From: CAZFGN01 sp964518695 | Lineage (GTDB): Bacteria; Patescibacteriota; Minisyncoccia; UBA6257; Colwellbacteraceae | DNA: 20,479 nt | NCBI GenBank assembly: GCA_964518695.1 | Contig: CAZFGN010000007.1 | Span: 1 to 20,479, forward strand | Direction: 5' to 3' | Part shown: one piece after another, positions 1 through 7,458 of the stretch | Layout: every line of letters starts with the position of its first letter | Numbering within the stretch: position 1 is the first letter of the stretch | Notes under the pieces: model-generated | Databases searched by the model: none | What the model saw: the letters and a program-made list of their open reading frames with translations, nothing else | What the model was told of the DNA's origin: nothing | Program-made: the position numbers and the translations under genes

Positions 1-232
1 GTATCCCCCACTTTAACCCCTCTTCGCCGTTTATAGCCTTCGACTGAACGCTTCTCAAATCGGAGACAATAGCACTCGCGTTAGATTCAAATTCTACGTT
101 CTTAGAGTAGTTTCGATAAACCCCTGACCCCGCAATGGCCAGCACCACTAAAACAGCTATCACTAGAAGCATTTCTAAAAGAGAAAATCCGTTTTTGTCA
201 CCTTTTCCGCTACTAGATACTATATACTGCAT
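1..232 (-). CDS. Type IV prepilin-like protein, C-terminus cut by window edge
   Basis: The ATG at 232 opens a frame that runs off the left edge (77 codons visible). The N-terminus is a class III signal: a short hydrophilic leader (MQYIVSSSGKGDKNG) followed by FSLLEMLLVIAVLVVLAIAG, with cleavage expected between Gly and Phe and the conserved Glu at mature position 5. After the hydrophobic helix comes a polar stretch (YRNYSKNVEFESNASAIVSDLRS) typical of the pilin alpha1 extension. It would be inserted in the membrane and either built into the fibre or act as a minor pilin. An AGGA motif sits six bases before the ATG, so translation may be Shine-Dalgarno driven. It is the last visible gene of the minus-strand pilus cluster, 38 bases after pilC. 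Which minor pilin it is cannot be told without the C-terminus. Confidence 0.85.
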   Translation of the reverse strand, partial: MQYIVSSSGKGDKNGFSLLEMLLVIAVLVVLAIAGSGVYRNYSKNVEFESNASAIVSDLRSVQSKAINGEEGLKWGI

Positions 233-270
233 ACCATGTCCTACATTCTAAATCCTATATTCTATATTCT

Positions 271-1485
271 CTACAAGAATCCATTAGCAAGTCTGTATAT
301 CGGCAAAAGCACTGAAACCGCGATAAGTAAAACGATTAAGCCCATAGAGATAATAAGCACGGGCTCTAGAAGCGAAACCAAAGTTTTCAAAGTATTATCA
401 ATTTCTTCGTCATAGAAACTAGAAAATGTGCTAAGTGTGTTATCGAGGGTTCCAGTTTTTTCACCAACCGCCATTAAGCCTACCAAAAAGCGCGGGAAGA
501 GGTTGGGATAAACTTCTAATGAGTTGGAAAGCGGGATACCACCTTTCACTTTTTCAATAGATTCAATAATTGCTTTCTTATAAGCTTCATTACTCACGGC
601 ATCCGCTGAAAGGTTTAAGGCTTCTAACATTGGCGTACCGCTTTTGATAAGACTGGAAAGCGTCCGCGTAAATCTAACTAAAGCAATTTTCTTAACGAGT
701 TCTCGCGCTATCGGTACTTTTATGAGAAGAGACGCAACGAAACGGCGGCCGCGAGGCGTCTTCCTGAAATATAATAAGAACCAAAGCAGTACAATTACCA
801 GTGTTGCATCCAATAGTATATTAGAAGTAACAGCATTACTTATGGCAATGAGAACAGTGGTAATAAAGGGCAATTCCGCGCCGCTCGTTTCAAAGGTTTT
901 CGAAAGCCTAGGCAGAACAAAAATCAAAATCAGCAAAACCACTAGGATTGCGGCACCCAAAAGTATTAACGGATACATCATTGCTGACTTCACCTTACCG
1001 GCGAGGGCATGCTCTCTAGCTAAATGGCTAGACAATTCGTCTAATGTTTTATCTAACTCACCGGTCGCCTCTCCCGCTTTTATCATGCCTATTACAATCA
1101 CTGGAAAAAGATTCCCATACGACTCGAAAGTCCGCCAAAGCGGCAGACCATTCTCCAGGTTAGACTTAGCCCCAATGAAAACCTTCTTTACGATTTTCTT
1201 TTGAGCGTCAGATATCATAATATCTAAAGCTTCGATAATGCTTAAACCTGCCTTGATTGCTACTGAAAGGTTTCTTACCATCATTATTCGATCAAGGGCC
1301 GTTAATCTCTCAAAAACCGAAGAAGACAAGGATAAGCGTTGCTTTTCACTAAGTTCACGAACATTTATAGGAATAAGTTTTCTCCCATCAAGGTGGGCTA
1401 TCACATGAGCTTTATCCTCCGCCTCAAACTCCCCCGTTACAATAATTCCACTTTCATCAGACGCTTCGTAAACAAATTTAGACAT
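271..1485 (-). CDS. pilC: Type IV pilus inner-membrane platform protein PilC (T2SSF family)
   Basis: A 404-residue protein of usual length for PilC/GspF, the polytopic platform that couples the assembly ATPase to pilin extraction from the membrane. Two homologous T2SSF cytoplasmic repeats are visible. The first contains RIMMVRNLSVAIKAGLSIIEAL and GMIKAGEATGELD, the second LVRFTRTLSSLIKSGTPMLEAL and GLMAVGEKTGTLDNTL. Each is followed by a hydrophobic segment (about residues 170-190 and 375-400), with another around 215-240. The ATG at 1485 is 24 bases after the pilB stop, so the two are probably co-transcribed. A TAAATT-like element lies five bases before the ATG and could be an additional internal start. 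Family assignment is secure; the direct PilB-PilC interaction is family knowledge. Confidence 0.95.
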   Translation of the reverse strand: MSKFVYEASDESGIIVTGEFEAEDKAHVIAHLDGRKLIPINVRELSEKQRLSLSSSVFERLTALDRIMMVRNLSVAIKAGLSIIEALDIMISDAQKKIVKKVFIGAKSNLENGLPLWRTFESYGNLFPVIVIGMIKAGEATGELDKTLDELSSHLAREHALAGKVKSAMMYPLILLGAAILVVLLILIFVLPRLSKTFETSGAELPFITTVLIAISNAVTSNILLDATLVIVLLWFLLYFRKTPRGRRFVASLLIKVPIARELVKKIALVRFTRTLSSLIKSGTPMLEALNLSADAVSNEAYKKAIIESIEKVKGGIPLSNSLEVYPNLFPRFLVGLMAVGEKTGTLDNTLSTFSSFYDEEIDNTLKTLVSLLEPVLIISMGLIVLLIAVSVLLPIYRLANGFL

Positions 1486-1509
1486 AGGTTAATTTAATAA
1501 TCGATACTT

Positions 1510-3222
1510 TTATTCCCTAACCACTCTTAGTATCTCTTCTATAGTGGTAACGCCTCTTTCGACCTTCTCTAAACCATCTTCAAACATAGTAGTCATGCCC
1601 TCTTCAATGGCTTTAACTCTAATTTTACTAACCGGGGCAAGTTTCTGTAAAAGTTGCCTTACAGCTTCACTAACGACGAAAATCTCAAATATACCTATCT
1701 GACCCCGAAAACCAGAACCACCACAAACATTGCATCCCTTGCCACGATAAAGCACTTTTGGAGTAGTTTTTATATGGCTCTCATTAGAGAGCTCAAGCTG
1801 TGCCTTAACTAAACGTTCCACCTCCGGCGTAACAGCCGAGGATTCTATACAAGATTGGCATATTTTTCTTACCAATCTTTGGGCAATAATAAGATTCACC
1901 GTTGAAGCTAATAAGTACGCGGGCGCACCCATATCCAAAAGCCTCGGCAAAGCTGACGGAGCATCATTGGTGTGTAGGGAAGATAAGACGAGATGCCCGG
2001 TCAAAGCCGCGTGGACACATATGTCAACAGTTTCATTATCACGAATTTCACCAACCATAATTATGTCAGGATTCTGACGCAAGATACTCCTTAGACCATT
2101 CGCGAAAGTGATTCCCGCTTTGCTATTCACCTGGGTTTGATTAACCCGAGGCATCTCATATTCTATAGGATCTTCGATGGTGGTAATGTTCACTTTGGGA
2201 GTATTTAAAATATATAAAATCGCATAAAGTGTAGTGGTCTTGCCATGCCCCGTAGGACCGGTAACCAAAAGCATACCGTGAGGTTTAGTTATCTCCTTTG
2301 TAATTATGTCAATGCCCTCTTTTGATATCCCCACGTCCTCCAAAGAAAGTGGCTTAGCGCTTCCCCTCAACAAACGCATTTCCACTTTTTCACCATTCAT
2401 CACAGGCATAACATTCACTCTAACATCAACATTACCGCTAGTTTCTAAATCGAACCTAAAACGTCCATCCTGCGGAACGCGATGCTCGTCAATCTGAAGA
2501 TTGGCTAAAACTTTGACGCGAGCGACAAGAATCGGGTCAACTGGTTTAGCCAAGCTTAGTATTTCATGAAGCACGCCGTCAATCCGATATCTTATTAAAA
2601 GTTCTTTAGGCAATGGTTCGAAATGGATGTCAGAAGCTCCCAATTGGATGGCATTTTCGATAATGCTGTCTAAAATAGTGATGATGGGAATGGCTTCGAC
2701 GAGCTTAATTATATCAGTCTCTCCGGAAACTGATATAACTTTATCCACATTCTCTTGGATGATTTCATTGAAGTCGGCGCCAATCCTTTCTTTATACTGC
2801 TTTAAACCGTATCGCAAACTCTCGGAAGTAGTTATATAAGGCTCTACCCTTGCCTTAAGTTTGGAGCTTAAGAAATTGATAACATTGTAATCAGCCGGAT
2901 CAATCATGGCAATCTTAACCACACCTTTATCCTTATCGTCTTCGAAAGCCACAACGTTTTCTGATTTGGCATAGCCCTCTGAAATCATCTCTATAACCTC
3001 CTTAGGTATCACGACATTTTTTAAATCAATCGAAGGAACATCGAAATATTTTTGCAAAAGTTCAACTAAGTAATATTCAGGAATATCACCTTTACCAACC
3101 AAAACATCGGTCAGTTTTTCACCACCACGTTTAGCCTCCTCTACGGCGGAATCAAACTTCTCTGAACTTACTGCTCCTGATTCCACAAGAAGACTCTTAA
3201 GCTTGCCATCCGCTATGTGCAT
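1510..3222 (-). CDS. pilB: Type IV pilus assembly ATPase PilB (GspE/T2SSE family)
   Basis: A 570-residue hexameric cytoplasmic ATPase that powers pilus extension. Domains in order: an MshEN/T2SSE-N domain (about residues 1-150), the N2 domain with ASDIHFEP and RYRIDG, then the RecA-like motor. Walker A is GPTGHGKTTT near residue 320, with His where Ser is usual. The Asp box is ITTIEDPIEY, Walker B is NPDIIMVGEIRD and the His box is LSSLHTNDAPSA. A zinc-binding tetracysteine, CQSC plus CNVC about 40 residues apart, supports PilB/GspE rather than the retraction ATPase PilT. The ATG at 3222 is chosen because the N-terminal domain begins there, and a TATACT element lies exactly seven bases upstream. 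It probably heads an operon with pilC and the cut prepilin. Confidence 0.96.
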   Translation of the reverse strand: MHIADGKLKSLLVESGAVSSEKFDSAVEEAKRGGEKLTDVLVGKGDIPEYYLVELLQKYFDVPSIDLKNVVIPKEVIEMISEGYAKSENVVAFEDDKDKGVVKIAMIDPADYNVINFLSSKLKARVEPYITTSESLRYGLKQYKERIGADFNEIIQENVDKVISVSGETDIIKLVEAIPIITILDSIIENAIQLGASDIHFEPLPKELLIRYRIDGVLHEILSLAKPVDPILVARVKVLANLQIDEHRVPQDGRFRFDLETSGNVDVRVNVMPVMNGEKVEMRLLRGSAKPLSLEDVGISKEGIDIITKEITKPHGMLLVTGPTGHGKTTTLYAILYILNTPKVNITTIEDPIEYEMPRVNQTQVNSKAGITFANGLRSILRQNPDIIMVGEIRDNETVDICVHAALTGHLVLSSLHTNDAPSALPRLLDMGAPAYLLASTVNLIIAQRLVRKICQSCIESSAVTPEVERLVKAQLELSNESHIKTTPKVLYRGKGCNVCGGSGFRGQIGIFEIFVVSEAVRQLLQKLAPVSKIRVKAIEEGMTTMFEDGLEKVERGVTTIEEILRVVRE

Positions 3223-3235
3223 TTAAATAAGTATA
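3223..3235 (-). promoter_or_regulatory. Candidate leaderless promoter -10 element of pilB
   Basis: On the minus strand TATACT occupies 3235-3230, followed by seven bases (TATTTAA) and the pilB ATG. A transcription start six to seven bases after the -10 would fall on or beside the A of the ATG, so the mRNA would have no leader. No good -35 hexamer is visible at 16-18 bases, and no Shine-Dalgarno sequence precedes the ATG. This is inferred from sequence only. Confidence 0.5.
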
Positions 3236-3293
3236 CAGTATTGTAGTATGTAGTATAAACCCAGACAAAGAATTATTCGGGCTTGTTGTATTT

Positions 3294-3956
3294 TTAAATC
3301 CTAAAAACCGTAAGTTGAAGAAGCTTAATAAGATAACTACCAAAAATCATTGTCGTCGGCGTAGCTATTAGCATGGGAACGCCTAAGGTGGTGTAAGCTT
3401 CCCTGAAATACAAACCGCGAAAGATAGATACAAATATGACCGCTATAAAAACAAGCGGTATAAAAATGATGAAGTTAGGCCAACCTACTACCAAAGCCAA
3501 AATGAAGCCAAGTTCCAGCTCTCCTTCGTTAAAAAACCTATCACTGTACTTTTTTAAAGCTTTGAGAAAAATATAGAACACAGAAGACATCGTGATAATG
3601 AGTAAAACGTTTACCCAAAAGTGACCCCAGGCATAAAACACAAAATATCCCAATCTACTGTCTAAAATAAAACTTAGATTTTTATGGAAAAAATCTGATA
3701 ATGGAACTTCAGAACTAATAGGAGAATTAACAAGGGCTTTGGTAAATTCATCCCCAGACCAAACATAATACTGCATTATAGAAACTATTCCAGCGTAAAA
3801 AACTCTAAAAGCGAGGATTGTTATAAGCAGTACTTTAAAATTTAAAAATTTACCTAACCATTCTTTTTTAAAATAAGCGAGAAGTGATCCAAAATATGCT
3901 AACCAGAGAAGAACGACAGGAAATATCGGCAAAAATTTGTTAATAAAAAAGGCCAT
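3294..3956 (-). CDS. Polytopic membrane protein; C-terminal half resembles prepilin peptidase (A24) but lacks the GxGD aspartate
   Basis: A 220-residue protein with about five hydrophobic helices (near residues 10-28, 41-62, 106-131, 150-176 and 193-212). I do not recognise it firmly. Residues 143-160 read NEGELELGFILALVVGWP, which lines up by eye with the GxGDxKL...LGWP segment of A24 prepilin peptidases. The following helix, charged turn and VPMLIATPTT also resemble their IPF-P-containing end. In this alignment the catalytic Asp of GxGD becomes Glu146 and the first Gly becomes Asn. A D-x-R at 99-101 resembles the first catalytic Asp, but positive-inside topology puts it on the opposite face from Glu146. 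No zinc-binding cysteines are present. It lies between the pilin gene and pilB. It may be a degenerate peptidase, a pilin-handling factor or an unrelated membrane protein. Confidence 0.6.
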   Translation of the reverse strand: MAFFINKFLPIFPVVLLWLAYFGSLLAYFKKEWLGKFLNFKVLLITILAFRVFYAGIVSIMQYYVWSGDEFTKALVNSPISSEVPLSDFFHKNLSFILDSRLGYFVFYAWGHFWVNVLLIITMSSVFYIFLKALKKYSDRFFNEGELELGFILALVVGWPNFIIFIPLVFIAVIFVSIFRGLYFREAYTTLGVPMLIATPTTMIFGSYLIKLLQLTVFRI

Positions 3957-3962
3957 GGCTTC

Positions 3963-3991
3963 ATTATAATCAAAAATAAAAAGACCCGCAA
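3963..3991 (-). promoter_or_regulatory. Promoter of the 3956 membrane-protein gene, overlapping the pilin terminator
   Basis: Minus strand: TTGCGG at 3991-3986, a 17-base spacer, then perfect TATAAT at 3968-3963, then six bases (GAAGCC) and the ATG at 3956. The -35 hexamer lies at the junction of loop and descending arm of the pilin terminator, and the spacer is the terminator U-tract. The TATAAT-to-ATG distance predicts an mRNA starting at or within a base or two of the start codon. Confidence 0.6.
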
Positions 3992-4014
3992 GAATCTAGA
4001 GATTAGAACGGGTC
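3971..4014 (-). terminator. Rho-independent terminator of the pilin gene
   Basis: On the minus strand GACCCG (4014-4009) pairs with CGGGTC (3988-3983). The loop contains a further AATC/GATT pairing, and a T-rich tract (TTTTTATTTTTG) follows. It starts 25 bases after the pilin stop at 4040. It should separate the highly expressed pilin from pilB and pilC downstream. Confidence 0.8.
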
Positions 4015-4039
4015 CCTTTATCTAAAGCGTAGATATCTA

Positions 4040-4735
4040 TTAGAAATCGTTAGCACCAGACAAAATGGTTAGACTGGTACCGACCTCGAGAAGATTGGCA
4101 TTATTCCCACCATCCTTAGCAGCCCTGTCATCGGTTCCACCGACACCATACGCAGTGCTTTCCAGCCTAGCGTCCGCTTCGAAGACAACATTAGTGACAG
4201 CGCAAGCATAACGGTACATTTGAGCGCCGTTATTAAGAACTGCGGCAGTACTAGCGTCAGCGCCTGTAGTTATAGAAAGGTCGTTAGTTGGATCTAAGGG
4301 CATATTGGAAATAGGTGAACCACCAGTTATCCCAGCAAGGTTTACAGGAACCCAACCTGTTCCATCGACAGCTGAAGCCGCAGTACTCGATGCGCGTTGC
4401 ACTGCTGTTAACATTCCTCCATACGGACCGAGGTCAGTGATTGTTTCTGTCGCTGTTGGCACGCTCACCCAAATACTATCCGATCCAGTCCCACCAACAC
4501 ATAGCGTGTTGCCAGCTGTGTTATCTAATAGAGGAGAGATTGTTTCTGTGACATAAATACCTATTGCCGTCTTCAAGCTGGCCAAGTCAGAGATCCTCTG
4601 ACTATCTCTAGTCTTCCTTAATGTCTCCGCGGGGTTTAGCGCCACAATAAGCACTACCGACAAAATAGCGATGATGGCTATGACAATTAAAAGCTCGAGA
4701 AGTGTAAAACCTTTTGTAGAACTTGTTGTTTTCAT
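4040..4735 (-). CDS. Type IV major-pilin-like prepilin
   Basis: A 231-residue class III signal protein. The leader MKTTSSTKG is followed by FTLLELLIVIAIIAILSVVL, with G/F cleavage and Glu5. Next comes the NPAETLRKTRDSQRISDLASLKTAIGIYV stretch typical of CPR pilins. The globular part is rich in Gly, Thr, Ala and Asn and carries two cysteines (NTLCVGG and RYACAV) about 85-90 residues apart. They could form a disulfide like the D-region of other type IV pilins. It has its own terminator and is divergent from the pilMN gene, which fits separate strong expression of a fibre subunit. The ATG at 4735 gives a normal leader length; no clear Shine-Dalgarno sequence is seen. Calling it the major pilin rests on context and size. 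Confidence 0.9.
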   Translation of the reverse strand: MKTTSSTKGFTLLELLIVIAIIAILSVVLIVALNPAETLRKTRDSQRISDLASLKTAIGIYVTETISPLLDNTAGNTLCVGGTGSDSIWVSVPTATETITDLGPYGGMLTAVQRASSTAASAVDGTGWVPVNLAGITGGSPISNMPLDPTNDLSITTGADASTAAVLNNGAQMYRYACAVTNVVFEADARLESTAYGVGGTDDRAAKDGGNNANLLEVGTSLTILSGANDF

Positions 4736-4832
4736 CCGTTTTTAAATGTTTCGACCTTTCTGTTAAAAGAGTTCCAATCATTGAGAACTTTATATAATCA
4801 TAACATAACTGAAAACCCACGCCAAAGATCGA

Positions 4833-4867
4833 TGTGGATAAGCCTTGATCGTGGTATAATAAGTAAA
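4833..4867 (+). promoter_or_regulatory. Extended -10 promoter of pilMN with a DnaA-box-like 9-mer in the -35 region
   Basis: TATAAT at 4855-4860 is preceded by TGG, giving the extended -10 TGnTATAAT. Seven bases (AAGTAAA) separate it from the ATG at 4868, so the transcript is expected to be leaderless. The -35 position is occupied by TGTGGATAA at 4833-4841, the exact reverse complement of the DnaA-box consensus TTATCCACA. No Shine-Dalgarno sequence is present. Confidence 0.6.
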
Positions 4868-6340
4868 ATGGATTGGGTTAAATTTTTCACAAGGGAAGAA
4901 CCGGTAGCCGGATTAGAAATAACAAACGACTATCTGCGTTTAACGCTTCTCTCCCAAGGGGGAAATAGAAAAGATGATAAATCTGCTATAGTTGCTCTCG
5001 CTGAAAAATCTCTTAAAGAAGGTGTCATAAGTGATGGCTTGCTCATAGATAAGGAAGAGTTCGCTAAAGCCATTAAAGTCATTAAAAGTCTCTTAGATAA
5101 AACAAGAACTAAGATTAGATATGTCGTAATTTCCATACCGGAGAATAAAATCTTTTCTAGAGTATTTGCTTTCCCCAAAAGCATCAAAGACGAGAAGCTG
5201 AAGGAAACCATGGAATTGAACATAGGGTTTCAGCTCCCTATAAAATTGGGGGATGTTTATCTAGATTGGGAAAAAATAGAGGACCTTTCAAAAAATGAAG
5301 TTCTCCTCGCGGCCATTCAAAAAACAGTGATTAACGACTACGTATCTGCCTTAGAACCAACTGGACTCAAAATAATAGCCGCCGAATTCCACCTTTTAAG
5401 TATTGCGAGATCAATGCCTCCAAGTGTGAAACCGGTGATGACTGTCATAGTTAGAGAACAAAACATGACTGTAGGCGTTGTTAAAAACAAGGTATTGAGA
5501 TTTATGCATACTATCTCTTCTGATAATCTGCCCAAGGCAAACTTTACGAAAGAACTTAAGAGGATAATAGATTTTTATGAAGGTGAATATGAACCGCTAT
5601 CAAAAACCATAGTCCTCAATAAAGAAACAGCTAGTAGTTTAGAAGACTTAGCTAACCTGGACATAGAAGTAGCGAGCATTATTGAACCATTCTCGAGTCA
5701 CCATAATATCGAAACAAACCCAGGTAAATGGTTAGTAAGCGCTGGGGCGGCCATAAGAGGATCTCTGCCACGGGTAGAAGATACGTTAATAAGCTTACTC
5801 CCCGTAGGGACAGAGGAAGCTTACGAATATCAAAAAGCTATCACTTTTTCTAAATTTATTGCCGATGTTGTCGCTATCACCTCGATAATCTTCCTGTCTG
5901 TTTTCGTCGGAGCTTGGTTTTTAATGCTCATGGTCCAAGAATCGCTGGCTAATGAATACAGTTTTTCTTCTTCGCTACCTATACCGCGAGAAGCAATCGA
6001 ACTTGAAAAAAAAGCTATACACTTAAACTCTATCCTTGAGGAGACGAACAAAATAGTTAAAACAACCCCACTTTGGAGTGATGTTATCACCGAAATAAAA
6101 ACAAGAGCAGTACCAGGCGTTCTAACGACTAATTTAGTTGTGAACTTACCAAATATGCCAATAAACCTCCAAGGAGTAGCCAGAGACAGAAACGCCATTA
6201 ACCTCCTGAAAAGAACTTTTGAGGCATCGAATATGTTTACGGAAGTAGATATCCCGTTTACGCATCTAGAGAAAAAAACTGATATTCCTTTTTCTATGTC
6301 GTTTAAATTGAGAGATGCCGAATCTATATATTTAAAATAG
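4868..6340 (+). CDS. pilM: PilM-PilN fusion: pilus alignment ATPase-fold protein with membrane helix and PilN domain
   Basis: 490 residues from the ATG at 4868, chosen because it begins MDWVKFFTREEPVAGLEI and follows a perfect TATAAT; a TTG at 4781 would only add sequence lacking family features. Residues 1 to about 320 are a PilM/FtsA-like actin-fold domain (GLEITNDYLRLTLL, RYVVISIPENKIFSRVF, AAIQKTVINDYVSALEPTGL, WLVSAGAAIRG). A single membrane helix follows at about 327-356 (FIADVVAITSIIFLSVFVGAWF). The C-terminal 130 residues resemble PilN: a helical linker, AVPGVLTTNLVVNLP, INLQGVARDRNAINLLKR and a closing DIPFSMSFKLRD. PilM and PilN are normally separate proteins bound through the PilN N-terminal peptide. 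Here they form one chain, as in GspL of type II secretion. It is followed five bases later by the PilO-like gene. Confidence 0.88.
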   Translation: MDWVKFFTREEPVAGLEITNDYLRLTLLSQGGNRKDDKSAIVALAEKSLKEGVISDGLLIDKEEFAKAIKVIKSLLDKTRTKIRYVVISIPENKIFSRVFAFPKSIKDEKLKETMELNIGFQLPIKLGDVYLDWEKIEDLSKNEVLLAAIQKTVINDYVSALEPTGLKIIAAEFHLLSIARSMPPSVKPVMTVIVREQNMTVGVVKNKVLRFMHTISSDNLPKANFTKELKRIIDFYEGEYEPLSKTIVLNKETASSLEDLANLDIEVASIIEPFSSHHNIETNPGKWLVSAGAAIRGSLPRVEDTLISLLPVGTEEAYEYQKAITFSKFIADVVAITSIIFLSVFVGAWFLMLMVQESLANEYSFSSSLPIPREAIELEKKAIHLNSILEETNKIVKTTPLWSDVITEIKTRAVPGVLTTNLVVNLPNMPINLQGVARDRNAINLLKRTFEASNMFTEVDIPFTHLEKKTDIPFSMSFKLRDAESIYLK

Positions 6341-6345
6341 GAACC

Positions 6346-6933
6346 ATGTTCACTAAAAAACAGTTAAAAATAGAACTCACAAAACAACTTGCTAAAGCTT
6401 TGGTATTTATAATTGTTGTATTTGTCGCTATCTATGCGTTCAGCGGGAAAATTGCAAAAATCGGGCAGACGGCAAAGCAAAATAGAACCGCTATCGTTAT
6501 ACTAGGCAATAAAAAGGAATCTGCCACCCAACTTAAAAACGATTTAATTATGATAGGCAATGGAGATGAGAAAATCGAGGAAGCTTTTATTAAAGTGGAG
6601 AATATAGTCAGTTTCGTAAACCAGTTGGAAAAAATAGCGCAAACTAATCACCTCGAACAAACTTTAAGATTCGGGAACCCCGTGCCCCTGCCAAACGACC
6701 AAACTCTCAATGAAGGGGAAAATAACACCCCAAAAACATTCAAACTTTCGAAAATTGAATATGATATTAGCTTGGGGGGTGGCTCTCTCGCCTTCAACCG
6801 TTATCTTGAAGAATTTGAAAAACTTCCGTACTTCACAAATATTTCTTCCATAACTGTTTTATCATCTCCTACTCCTAGTTTAGAAGGCCAGTCATCAATA
6901 TCAATTAAAGCCCAACTTTATGTAACACAATGA
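6346..6933 (+). CDS. pilO: PilO-like pilus alignment subunit
   Basis: 195 residues: a short basic cytoplasmic tail, one membrane helix at about 16-33 (ALVFIIVVFVAIYAFSG), a helical region (residues 35-95) and a compact C-terminal domain. This is the bitopic PilO/GspM plan: single helix, coiled coil, ferredoxin-like fold. The motif SKIEYDISLGGGSLAFNRYLEEFEKLPYFTNISSITV fits PilO, whose family has a similar beta-alpha pattern around a small central domain. It starts five bases after pilMN, with AGGA four bases before the ATG, so it is translated from an internal Shine-Dalgarno site unlike the leaderless first gene. It should partner the PilN half of the upstream fusion. The name rests on position and architecture; sequence identity to known PilO is low by eye. 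Confidence 0.7.
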   Translation: MFTKKQLKIELTKQLAKALVFIIVVFVAIYAFSGKIAKIGQTAKQNRTAIVILGNKKESATQLKNDLIMIGNGDEKIEEAFIKVENIVSFVNQLEKIAQTNHLEQTLRFGNPVPLPNDQTLNEGENNTPKTFKLSKIEYDISLGGGSLAFNRYLEEFEKLPYFTNISSITVLSSPTPSLEGQSSISIKAQLYVTQ

Positions 6934-7202
6934 ACAACCCTAGAATAAAATTTAAGTCCATACTCTATCCGGGAATTTTGATATTAACCGTGATTTGCAT
7001 AACTCTATCAGCCATCTTCACCGTTAGATTCTTGACCTCGAACATTAACGCCGCTTTCGATGTCAACAAATCGGCACTTGAAGCTAGCACTATAAAAGTA
7101 AATACCGAAGATTATAAATTAGCCGCTAAGAAACTGAACATCCTATATCCAAGCGAACCTTCCTCTCCTACTCCCCAGATTGCCCCGGAGGAACGACAAT
7201 AA
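6930..7202 (+). CDS. Small bitopic membrane protein, last gene of the pilMN operon
   Basis: 90 residues. The ATG at 6930 overlaps the TGA of the PilO-like gene in an ATGA arrangement, so translation is probably coupled. It has one membrane helix at about residues 11-35 (ILYPGILILTVICITLSAIFTVRFL), an extracytoplasmic helix, and a Pro/Ser-rich tail (YPSEPSSPTPQIAPEERQ). I do not recognise a family. Its position after PilO recalls PilP, but it is shorter and has no lipobox cysteine, so that name is not justified. Its last 35 bases overlap the 3' end of the convergent FtsB/DivIC-like gene. Confidence 0.7.
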   Translation: MNNPRIKFKSILYPGILILTVICITLSAIFTVRFLTSNINAAFDVNKSALEASTIKVNTEDYKLAAKKLNILYPSEPSSPTPQIAPEERQ

Positions 7203-7449
7203 TAAGTTTCTCATAAGAATTTTTCACGTTAAACCTTGCACGTAACTCCTTTTCCAAATTATGAGGATTCGAAAAATATCCTATATCCTGTCTTAATTTT
7301 TCGTTCTCTTTAAGTAGAACTTCTTTTTCCGAATTCAGTTTGTTAAATTTCCCTTGGACGTCTTCTGCTCCCAGGTTAAGTTTATAAACCTCGTAGCCAA
7401 GTATTAAAGAAATTACTATAAAAACCGGATAAGTGATGGATTTTCTCAC
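7168..7449 (-). CDS. FtsB/DivIC-family septum formation initiator
   Basis: 93 residues with the family plan: a membrane helix at about 7-24 (YPVFIVISLILGYEVYKL), a coiled coil at about 30-60 (FNKLNSEKEVLLKENEKLRQDIGYF), then NLEKELRARFNVKNSYEKLIIVVP, the signature end of DivIC/FtsB proteins. It would join the FtsB-FtsL-FtsQ/DivIB divisome complex with its coiled coil outside the membrane. The start is a GTG at 7449; the overlapping ATG is out of frame and stops at once. TAGAAT, whose first three bases are the lepA stop codon, lies six bases upstream, so the gene may have its own leaderless transcript. It follows lepA by nine bases. Its 3' end overlaps the opposite-strand 6930 gene by 35 bases. 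Confidence 0.85.
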   Translation of the reverse strand: MRKSITYPVFIVISLILGYEVYKLNLGAEDVQGKFNKLNSEKEVLLKENEKLRQDIGYFSNPHNLEKELRARFNVKNSYEKLIIVVPPGQSGE

Positions 7450-7458
7450 ATCTATATT

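Noticed and set aside
644..1204. 186-codon plus-strand frame inside pilC
   Set aside because: It is a shadow of pilC, whose motifs and frame are unambiguous.
3236..3293. Terminator between the 3294 gene and pilB
   Set aside because: Only an imperfect CCC/GGG pairing is possible, with mismatches and no U-tract after it.
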